NCBI GenBank assembly: GCA_023145125.1
Contig: JAGLEK010000066.1
Coordinates: 1-6,993, forward strand
Direction: 5' to 3'
DNA length: 6,993 nt
Source of the DNA: Bacteroidales bacterium
GTDB lineage: Bacteria > Bacteroidota > Bacteroidia > Bacteroidales > B18-G4
Shown piece after piece: positions 1 to 5,795 of this stretch; positions within the stretch are counted from its first letter, which is position 1; every line of letters starts with the position of its first letter. Below the pieces are notes generated by a model. It saw nothing but the letters and a program-made list of their open reading frames with translations, ran no database searches and was not told the origin of the DNA. The translations under genes and the position numbers were made by a program.

Positions 1-1364
1 TTATATCCTTTCCACCCATAAAACGCAAGATAAACATAACATATCACCGGCACAAAGAAGGAGGCATGTACCCCATAAGCATCCGCTGCCATGCCCTGAA
101 ATACCGGCACGATGGCACCGCCGAGTATCATCATCACCAGCAAAGAAGAACCCTGGCTTTTGAACTTACCCAGGCCCTCGATGGAAAGTGTAAAGATATT
201 CGACCACATGATGGAGTTGAACAGGCCGATCCCGATCACAGCCCACATGGCTACCTGTCCTTTGTTAAGCAAGGCAACAATAAGGAGGGCAATTGCAATC
301 AGGGCAAATATCAACAAAGTACGATGTGGCAATGATCTTCCGGCCATGAACGCGATCAGGTTTGCGACCAGGAAGATACCATAGATCAGGGCATGATCGA
401 TGCCATTAAAATACCATATCACCAGGAATGCGGATGCCGGCACTGCCAGCATCAACAGATACTTAAGGCCTTTATCTTTCATCCCGCTCAGGGAAATAGC
501 CCCCAGGAACCTGCCTATCATCAGCCCTCCCCAGTAAAAAGCCACATATTTGCTTGCATCAACCTCTCCCAACCCTGCAATGCTTTCCAATCCGAGGTAG
601 CTGATAAGGATACTGCCGATGCTCACCTCACCACCTACATAAAAGAATATGGCCAGGGCACCGAAAACAAGGTTTGGATGGCGCAGGGCTCCTGCTGTCC
701 TTTCAATGACATCACCGGCAGTAACCCTTGGAAGGTGTGAAACCTTGATAAGCACGGCCAGTAACAGGAACATCCCGGTAAAGATCATATATGGGATCTT
801 AACAGCATCAGCCCCATCGATATTTGGCCCGGCAAAATATTTAAAGATCAAAAAACCACCTATCAGCGGCCCTATCGTCGTACCTAAAGAATTAAAACCC
901 TGCGATAAATTCAGCCTGCTCGAGGCCGACTTCTCAGAACCCAATATGGCCACATATGGGTTGGCTGCAATCTGGAGAAGGGTAAATCCAAGTCCCATTA
1001 CAAACAGAGCAGCAAGGAAAAAGCCATACATCTTGAATTCAGCGGCAGGATAGAAAAGAGCGCTCCCGGTAGCTGAGATCAGCAAGCCTGCCAGTATACC
1101 ATTCTTGTATCCGATCCTGCTGATCGGGTCTCCTCCGGTGATGGAGATAAAGAAATAAATTACCGATCCGACAAAGTAAGCCATAAAGAAGGCAAACTGT
1201 ACAAACATAGCCTGTGTATGGTTGAGGTCAAAAACCCCTTTTAAATAGGGTATAAGGATATCGTTAAGGACTGTCATGAACCCCCACATAAAGAACAGTC
1301 CCGTTACTACCACGAAAGCTACAGTATAGCTTGTTGTTTTCTGTAAATTTTGTTCAGCAGGCAT
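1..1364 (-). CDS. FHS family MFS sugar permease (FucP/GluP-like), 3' end cut by window edge
   Basis: Inner-membrane proton- or sodium-coupled importer of a monosaccharide of the L-fucose/glucose/galactose/N-acetylglucosamine type. Reading from the ATG at 1364-1362 gives 454 codons with no stop to the window edge, so only a few C-terminal residues should be missing; the last residues read AFYGWKGY, a usual ending of this family. The protein is strongly hydrophobic, with about 12 membrane segments. Family signatures are WGFMTVLNDILIPYLK (27-42, with N34-D35 matching the ND motif of FucP), LLQIAANPYVAILG (129-142) and FFYVGGEVSIGS (240-251). As I recall it, E. coli FucP has a Glu just before the AANP motif where this protein has Gln131, so a hexose or amino sugar may be likelier than fucose; this is inference. 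It is the last gene of the cluster, 50 nt after the EEP gene, and has no Shine-Dalgarno sequence. The exact substrate cannot be read from the sequence. Confidence 0.93.
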   Translation of the reverse strand, partial: MPAEQNLQKTTSYTVAFVVVTGLFFMWGFMTVLNDILIPYLKGVFDLNHTQAMFVQFAFFMAYFVGSVIYFFISITGGDPISRIGYKNGILAGLLISATGSALFYPAAEFKMYGFFLAALFVMGLGFTLLQIAANPYVAILGSEKSASSRLNLSQGFNSLGTTIGPLIGGFLIFKYFAGPNIDGADAVKIPYMIFTGMFLLLAVLIKVSHLPRVTAGDVIERTAGALRHPNLVFGALAIFFYVGGEVSIGSILISYLGLESIAGLGEVDASKYVAFYWGGLMIGRFLGAISLSGMKDKGLKYLLMLAVPASAFLVIWYFNGIDHALIYGIFLVANLIAFMAGRSLPHRTLLIFALIAIALLIVALLNKGQVAMWAVIGIGLFNSIMWSNIFTLSIEGLGKFKSQGSSLLVMMILGGAIVPVFQGMAADAYGVHASFFVPVICYVYLAFYGWKGY

Positions 1365-1414
1365 TGGTGTTTGGTTGAATTGGTTGTTTAGCTAAAATAA
1401 GTCTTTTTTAAGTT

Positions 1415-2275
1415 CTAAGGCATCTTCAGCGACAGGCTTACCCTAACCGGCAGATGATCGGACGGAAAAAAGCCTCCGGCATTATCGGAGATGATCTCGT
1501 ATGTATCCACACTAAAGTGTGTACTGATAAAAATATGGTCGATGATGTCGCCCTTCGTAAGGTCGGCCGGGAAGCCAACGAAAGTTGTACCCGAAGCTGA
1601 ATTCTTCTCAATTGCCGCCAGCCTGGAATCCGTAAACAGCTCGGAAAGTATATTTATAGGATCGGAGCCGGGCCCGCAATTAAGGTCTCCCATAATGATA
1701 ACTGGCTCGAGACGGGCAATATTGCTGATACTATCGGCCAAAAGGCTGGCGCTTTTCATCCTGGCTTCTTCCCCTACATGATCAAAATGAGTGTTGAAGA
1801 CAAAATACTCGTAACCCGTGGGTATCTCCTGAAGTTTTATCCAGCTAACCATGCGTGTGCAGACAGCATCCCAACCTTTGCTTCCGGGTTCCCCGGGTTT
1901 TTCCGACAACCAGAATTGCCCTTCACCGGTCAGCAAGAACCTGTCCTTTTTAAAGAACACCGGCACATATTCCCCTATACAGACACCATCATCCCTGCCT
2001 GCGCCCGACCATCCATAACCGCTGAGTGCTTCGTCAAGCTCATCCATTTGTCCTTTGAGGGCCTCCTGAATACCAAGGATGTCCGGATCGTACTTTTCGA
2101 GCAGCCAGAAAACCATCTCCTTCCGGCTGTCCCAGGCAAACATGCCATCACCGGGGTTTTCGTAACGAATGTTGAAGGTCATGACTTCAAGGTTTTCCCT
2201 CTCGGGGGCCGAGCAGGAGAGGATACATAACAGAGAAGCCAGGAAGACGATTTTTTGTTTAATTATAAGTATCAT
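1415..2275 (-). CDS. Exported endonuclease/exonuclease/phosphatase (EEP) family lipoprotein
   Basis: A 286-residue metal-dependent phosphoesterase of the EEP (DNase I/inositol-phosphatase/sphingomyelinase) fold. The N-terminus has a basic-hydrophobic signal ending in CILSC, a lipobox with Cys21 as the probable lipid anchor, so it should act in the periplasm or on the outer membrane, not on chromosomal DNA. All the usual active-site blocks are present in order: TFNIRYENPGDG (Asn35), GIQEAL (metal ligand Glu71), NTHFDH (His163), MGDLN (Asp197, Asn199), IIDHIF (Asp246, His247) and SDHLPV (catalytic pair Asp273-His274). It therefore looks full length and active. Its ATG lies inside the end of the GH2 gene with a 17-nt overlap, suggesting translational coupling. 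This start is preferred because the next Met (residue 32) would remove the signal peptide and lipobox. The substrate is unknown; in a mannoside operon a sugar-phosphate ester or phosphodiester is a reasonable guess. Confidence 0.92.
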   Translation of the reverse strand: MILIIKQKIVFLASLLCILSCSAPERENLEVMTFNIRYENPGDGMFAWDSRKEMVFWLLEKYDPDILGIQEALKGQMDELDEALSGYGWSGAGRDDGVCIGEYVPVFFKKDRFLLTGEGQFWLSEKPGEPGSKGWDAVCTRMVSWIKLQEIPTGYEYFVFNTHFDHVGEEARMKSASLLADSISNIARLEPVIIMGDLNCGPGSDPINILSELFTDSRLAAIEKNSASGTTFVGFPADLTKGDIIDHIFISTHFSVDTYEIISDNAGGFFPSDHLPVRVSLSLKMP

Positions 2276-4811
2276 ATATGCTTTTTATTTTGATCATTAG
2301 AACTAATGCACCTATTTCTGCCTCGCCAATAAACCTGACTTTGCGTGTTTCACCGGCTGCCATATCAAAGAAATTATCTTCAAACCGGCCATCCAGCCTC
2401 TCTGCTTCAAGAAATACCTGTCTGGCCAATTTTTCTGCATGAATGCTAATTTCAAGGCCGGATTCGGTTTCAAGCACTTCAAACGATAGTCCGGGGTCCG
2501 GCAGATCCAGGTCTTTCGTAGTAGCGAAGTACAGGAAATAATTTGATATTTCCTCATCACCCTGAAACAACCTGGCAACAAAGACCAATTCCGCTAAGCT
2601 TTTACCATCATCAGGAACAGAGAAGATCTCAGTGTTGCTCTGTGGGGGTAGTTCGGGTAATTCCTCCCATTGGCCTATGATATTTCCGTTCATATCCTGA
2701 AGCTTGCAAAGCAGCTTCACCTCATGTCCCTGTGTATGATCATTTAATGCAGCAACCTTAATACAGTCATCCACTCTGGCAGCAACGATCATGACAGGAG
2801 CATACGCTCTTTTAACATGATAATGCAGAGCCTTCCATCTTCCATAATAATCGAGCCCTGACCATGATGTTACCGGCCAGCAGTCGTTCAATTGCCAGTA
2901 TAAAGTACCCATGCACCAGGGCTGGAAAACGCGATGGGCATAGAATGCCTGTGCCATCCCCTCTGCCTGCAGCACCTGGCTTATATATACATAGTCCTCG
3001 AATTTTTCAGGCACAATAAACTCCCTTTCCATGTATTTTTGGATCAGTTCGGTGCCGCGGGGATGTTTTTGATGAGATTCAAGAATACTGGTTACTGGTT
3101 GCTGGCCGCCTGTCCTGAGCGAAGCCGAAGGGCTGGTTGCTGGTAGCTGGTTGCTGGTCCCGCCGAAAGAAATGATGGTTTCCATTGGCGGCATTCCCTG
3201 AAACCCATACTCACTCATAAATCGTGCAATCTTTAATCGATACATCTCAAAAGGTTCTTCGCCCCACCATACGCCCCAGTAGTGAACGTCGCCCTGCGTA
3301 TAAGCTTCTGGCCTGCCCCAGCCGGTCATTGGTGAGGAAGGCCGGTAGATGGTTCGCGGATCATATTCTTCCACTACTTCAGGGAGGATGTTATGAAATA
3401 CCTCCAGGTAATCATTCCACACCTTTGCCGAATCTTCTTCAGAATAACCCAGCTGTTCCTGCCAGCCCCAGTTGTGCCAGCCTTCATCCACTTCATTGTT
3501 TCCGCACCAGAGGGCGATGCAGGGGTGATTCGACAGGCGGGTGACGTTATCGATAGCTTCAGCCTTTACGTTCAATAAGAATTCCTTATCTCCCGGGTAC
3601 ATATTGCAGGCAAACATAAAATCCTGCCATACCAGGATGCCGTTCTTATCGCAGAGGTCATAAAAAATATCATTCTCATAAAAGCCACCGCCCCAAACCC
3701 TCAACATGTTCATGTTGGCATCTGCCACCGACTCAATAAGTTTCTCGTAGCGGGCAGTATCCACCCGTGAAAGGAAATTATCCTGTGGCACATAATTGGC
3801 ACCTTTCATGAAAACCGGAAGGCCGTTCACACTGAAATAGAACGACTCACCATATTCATCCGGTTCGCGGATGAGCATGATCTCACGGATGCCAAAATCA
3901 GTTAGCGTTTCATCAATATTGCCACCGCCAATGACTTTGGACCTGAGCGAATACATCTTTTGATCACCCAGCCCGGCAGGCCACCAGAGTTCCGGGTCTT
4001 CGATCTCTGTATAGAATTGAATTATGTTCATCCCCTTTCTGAGCTCAGTCTTCGCAAAGGCCATCCTTTGCCCGTCATCTTCATTAAACAATTGCACCCT
4101 TACTGAATGTTCAGCATCCGATTCAATGCTAAGCTGCACATTAACAAGGAGGGGATTATCATCAATCGGGCCATGCTTAACATGCACCCTGTCGATCCTG
4201 AAATCATTCCAGGCATTGAAGTAAACAGTTTTCCATATCCCGCAGGTGATAAATTCAGGTCCCCAGTCCCAGCCGAAATGATAAGGTGATTTACGTGTAA
4301 AGGCCCTGTTATCGGGCAGTTTATAGGGAAGCCCGGCAGCTTTTTCCTCATTGATCTCCCCCGGAGGGGAAAACACGACCGTTAATTGATTTTTTCCATC
4401 ATGAATAATGCCGGCAACATCAATTTCCCAGGTACGAAACATATTATCAGCAGAAATAATGAGAGAATCATTAAGGTAAACTTTCGCGTAGGTGTCAAGT
4501 CCTTCAAAAACCAATTCTATATTATTCTTTTCGAGAATATGTTCCTCCGGGACGAAGACTTTCGAATAGATCCATGAGGTTTCCCCTATCCACTGAAGAT
4601 TATTCTCGTTATCCCCGTAGAACGGATCTTCGATGAGGTCATTTGCGAAAAGGTCGGTATGGATACATCCCGGCACTTCGGCTTTGTAGATTTCATCTTC
4701 TCCCGCCTGTTTAAATGTCCAGCCTGTAATTGGCTCCGTTTCAAGCCTGTGATCGGGCCCGCAGCCTATCAATATCAAGATGATCAAGATCAGGAAAAAG
4801 TTTTGTTTCAT
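2259..4811 (-). CDS. Glycoside hydrolase family 2 beta-mannosidase, lipoprotein
   Basis: An 850-residue exo-acting retaining beta-mannosidase that should release terminal beta-linked mannose, for example from Man-beta-1,4-GlcNAc or manno-oligosaccharides. The signal peptide ends in LIGC with Cys17 as lipid anchor, so it is exported. Domains in order: N-terminal jelly roll (about 25-200, with HFGWDWGP at 178-185, typical of this subfamily), Ig-like domain (about 200-305), TIM barrel (about 320-670) and C-terminal beta domains to 850. Barrel motifs include KGANYVPQD (336-344), RVWGGGFYE (371-379), CGNNE with acid/base Glu440, GDVHYWGVWWG (507-517), FMSEYGFQ with nucleophile Glu534, and WQLNDCWPV (639-647). 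The 94-residue distance between the two glutamates and the overall length resemble characterised Bacteroides enzymes. Oddly, residues about 551-576 are a low-complexity stretch encoded by a repeat inserted just after the nucleophile. The gene starts 3 nt after the cutC stop, with no Shine-Dalgarno sequence, and overlaps the EEP gene. Confidence 0.96.
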   Translation of the reverse strand: MKQNFFLILIILILIGCGPDHRLETEPITGWTFKQAGEDEIYKAEVPGCIHTDLFANDLIEDPFYGDNENNLQWIGETSWIYSKVFVPEEHILEKNNIELVFEGLDTYAKVYLNDSLIISADNMFRTWEIDVAGIIHDGKNQLTVVFSPPGEINEEKAAGLPYKLPDNRAFTRKSPYHFGWDWGPEFITCGIWKTVYFNAWNDFRIDRVHVKHGPIDDNPLLVNVQLSIESDAEHSVRVQLFNEDDGQRMAFAKTELRKGMNIIQFYTEIEDPELWWPAGLGDQKMYSLRSKVIGGGNIDETLTDFGIREIMLIREPDEYGESFYFSVNGLPVFMKGANYVPQDNFLSRVDTARYEKLIESVADANMNMLRVWGGGFYENDIFYDLCDKNGILVWQDFMFACNMYPGDKEFLLNVKAEAIDNVTRLSNHPCIALWCGNNEVDEGWHNWGWQEQLGYSEEDSAKVWNDYLEVFHNILPEVVEEYDPRTIYRPSSPMTGWGRPEAYTQGDVHYWGVWWGEEPFEMYRLKIARFMSEYGFQGMPPMETIISFGGTSNQLPATSPSASLRTGGQQPVTSILESHQKHPRGTELIQKYMEREFIVPEKFEDYVYISQVLQAEGMAQAFYAHRVFQPWCMGTLYWQLNDCWPVTSWSGLDYYGRWKALHYHVKRAYAPVMIVAARVDDCIKVAALNDHTQGHEVKLLCKLQDMNGNIIGQWEELPELPPQSNTEIFSVPDDGKSLAELVFVARLFQGDEEISNYFLYFATTKDLDLPDPGLSFEVLETESGLEISIHAEKLARQVFLEAERLDGRFEDNFFDMAAGETRKVRFIGEAEIGALVLMIKIKSIYDTYN
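3086..3158. repeat. Composite repeat inside the beta-mannosidase gene: heptamer arrays flanking a 23-bp core
   Basis: Plus-strand reading shows CTGGTTA (3088-3094), CTGGTTG (3095-3101) and a partial CTGG (3102-3105). A core follows at 3109-3131, beginning CCTGTCCTGAGC and ending CCGAAGG. Then come CTGGTTG (3133-3139), CTGGTAG (3140-3146), CTGGTTG (3147-3153) and CTGGT (3154-3158). The core contains CGAAG twice, one base apart, and its ends (CCT/AGG) are inverted. From memory, near-identical copies of this core are scattered through many bacterial genomes and read as peptides such as PERSRR or SPSASLRT when caught inside genes; both appear here (plus and minus frames). In the mannosidase it encodes residues about 551-576 and keeps the frame open. 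The heptamer pattern is directly visible; the dispersed nature of the core is recollection. Confidence 0.8.
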
Positions 4812-4814
4812 GGT

Positions 4815-5561
4815 TTATTTATTTGCCAGTTCGACGATCTTTCTGATTCTATCGGGATCTGTAAGCCATTGGTCGTATTCAGGAACGGTGACATTGTCGC
4901 CCATGGATACCTCCGGGTTCCTGAAGGTCATATTCCCGGGATAGAGGCTGAATCCCGTGACATGAAATTCGGTTGCACCCGTTTCTCTTTTTACGTTAAT
5001 GATGGTCTCCTCATTCACACCGCTTCCGGGCATGACCATGATACGTCCGCCTGCCTTTTCAATGACTTCCCTGATCAGTTCACTGCCTTCAGGAGCTTTG
5101 TTCTTTCCGCCGCTGGTCAGGATGCGATCCACCCCGACCCCGATCAGGTCTTCGAGGGCCCTGAACTTATCCACTGTCATGTCAAATGCACGATGGCAGG
5201 TAAATCTCATTTCCCCGGACAGTTCCTTCAATTCAGCCATTCGTCCGACATCAATGCTGCCATCCGGCAGCAGTATACCTGCAACAATGCCGTCGGCCCC
5301 AATTGCTTTGGCTGCTTTCACATCTTCTTTCATGATCTCGAATTCAAGATCCGAATAGCAAAAGTCACCTCCGCGGGGGCGGATCATCACAAATAAGCCG
5401 ATAGTAAGTTTCTCCCGGGCCAGTTTTATGGCACCAGGGCTGGGTGTAGTACCACCTTCAACAAGGTTATCGCAAAGTTCAACACGCCCGGCGCCCCCGG
5501 CTTGAGCATTTATAGCAGATTGGACGGAGGTAACGCAAGCTTCGATAAGAATATCAGGCAT
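4815..5561 (-). CDS. cutC: CutC family protein (annotated as copper homeostasis)
   Basis: A 248-residue soluble TIM-barrel protein of the CutC family, with no signal peptide, so cytoplasmic. Length and conserved blocks match the family: IEAC near the N-terminus (Glu7), RVELCDNLVEGGTTPS (26-41), FVMIRPRGGDFCYS (57-70), TCHRAFD (121-127), RILTSGG (146-152), MPGSGV (177-182) and TEFH (197-200). The family was named from E. coli copper-tolerance work, but the biochemical activity is not settled. The conserved charged residues lining a barrel would also suit an enzyme acting on a small metabolite. Here it is the first gene of the cluster, 3 nt before the beta-mannosidase start, and no copper genes are nearby, which favours a link to sugar metabolism (inference). 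The ATG at 5561 is preceded by an AT-rich leader without a Shine-Dalgarno sequence. Family assignment is very secure; function is not. Confidence 0.95.
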   Translation of the reverse strand: MPDILIEACVTSVQSAINAQAGGAGRVELCDNLVEGGTTPSPGAIKLAREKLTIGLFVMIRPRGGDFCYSDLEFEIMKEDVKAAKAIGADGIVAGILLPDGSIDVGRMAELKELSGEMRFTCHRAFDMTVDKFRALEDLIGVGVDRILTSGGKNKAPEGSELIREVIEKAGGRIMVMPGSGVNEETIINVKRETGATEFHVTGFSLYPGNMTFRNPEVSMGDNVTVPEYDQWLTDPDRIRKIVELANK

Positions 5562-5610
5562 GGCATATGAGATTTAAATACGAAAATACTAAATCCCGTG
5601 GTTTATACTC

Positions 5611-5649
5611 CAAACTACAAAATCCAAATAAACTTCAAAATTCAAAATA
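5611..5649. repeat. Heptamer-phased CAAA array in the cutC leader
   Basis: Plus-strand units CAAACTA (5611-5617), CAAAATC (5618-5624) and CAAATAA (5625-5631) are followed by a 4-nt break and then CAAAATT (5636-5642) and CAAAATA (5643-5649). All CAAA starts are 7 nt apart except at the break, where the step is 11. The stretch lies about 50-90 nt upstream of the cutC start, in the probable untranslated leader, where it reads as T-rich RNA on the cutC strand. It could be a simple-sequence array, a spread repeat, or a chance result of AT-rich composition. Confidence 0.5.
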
Positions 5650-5686
5650 TAAATTAATGTGTCCGATAAAAGGGTAAGGCTACATA

Positions 5687-5721
5687 CAAATATATTGTAC
5701 TTTTGAGTGTTGCTTGACAAA
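5687..5721 (-). promoter_or_regulatory. Candidate Bacteroidetes-type promoter for the cutC operon
   Basis: On the minus strand, TATATTTG (5694-5687) matches the Bacteroidetes -7 consensus TAnnTTTG, and a TTTG (5721-5718) could be the -33 element. The 23-nt spacer is longer than the roughly 19-21 nt I would expect, so the upstream half is less certain. It would give a leader of about 120 nt before the cutC ATG. The rest of the 234-nt divergent spacer (5562-5795) holds the CAAA array, a small dyad and the plus-strand signals; no terminator is needed there and none was seen. Confidence 0.35.
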
Positions 5722-5743
5722 ATAACAGAGGCGTCAGTATATC
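5714..5743 (+). promoter_or_regulatory. Possible promoter for the beta-helix gene
   Basis: TTGACA (5714-5719) and TATATC (5738-5743) are spaced 18 nt, resembling a sigma-70 promoter. An alternative is TACTTTTG (5698-5705), which fits the Bacteroidetes -7 consensus, but no TTTG is placed upstream of it. TTGACA overlaps the putative -33 element of the divergent cutC promoter, so the two promoters might compete. The call rests only on consensus matching. Confidence 0.25.
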
Positions 5744-5782
5744 GGGGTGATGAGGAGAGACAATAAAAGAGAATAAACCAAT

Positions 5783-5789
5783 AAGGAGG
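5783..5789 (+). promoter_or_regulatory. Strong Shine-Dalgarno site of the beta-helix gene
   Basis: AAGGAGG stands 6 nt before the ATG at 5796 and 9 nt before the immediately following in-frame ATG at 5799, so it confirms this start region without deciding between the two. It is notable because none of the four minus-strand starts in the window has such a site. Confidence 0.75.
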
Positions 5790-5795
5790 CCGAAC

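Noticed and set aside
66..1053. Chain of plus-strand frames across the left end
   Set aside because: The minus strand reads as one uninterrupted 454-codon sugar permease with clear family motifs, so these are shadows.
1365..1414. Terminator between the EEP and permease genes
   Set aside because: The 50-nt gap is A/T-rich but I see no convincing stem-loop; read-through to the permease is likelier.
1778..2230. Plus-strand 150-codon frame antisense to the EEP gene
   Set aside because: It overlaps essential motifs of a complete EEP protein and shows no domain, signal or ribosome site of its own.
3086..3158. CRISPR-like or toxin-type repeat
   Set aside because: Units are 7 bp with no spacers, lie inside an open coding frame, and have no associated genes.
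2259..4811. GH2 gene as a pseudogene because of the repeat insertion
   Set aside because: The frame is intact over 850 codons, both catalytic glutamates and all surrounding motifs are present, and the insertion lies in a loop.
4659..5396. Plus-strand open frame of 245 codons antisense to cutC and the GH2 start
   Set aside because: Both minus-strand genes here have full family motifs. The antisense frame has no recognisable domain and is the mirror of their codon use.
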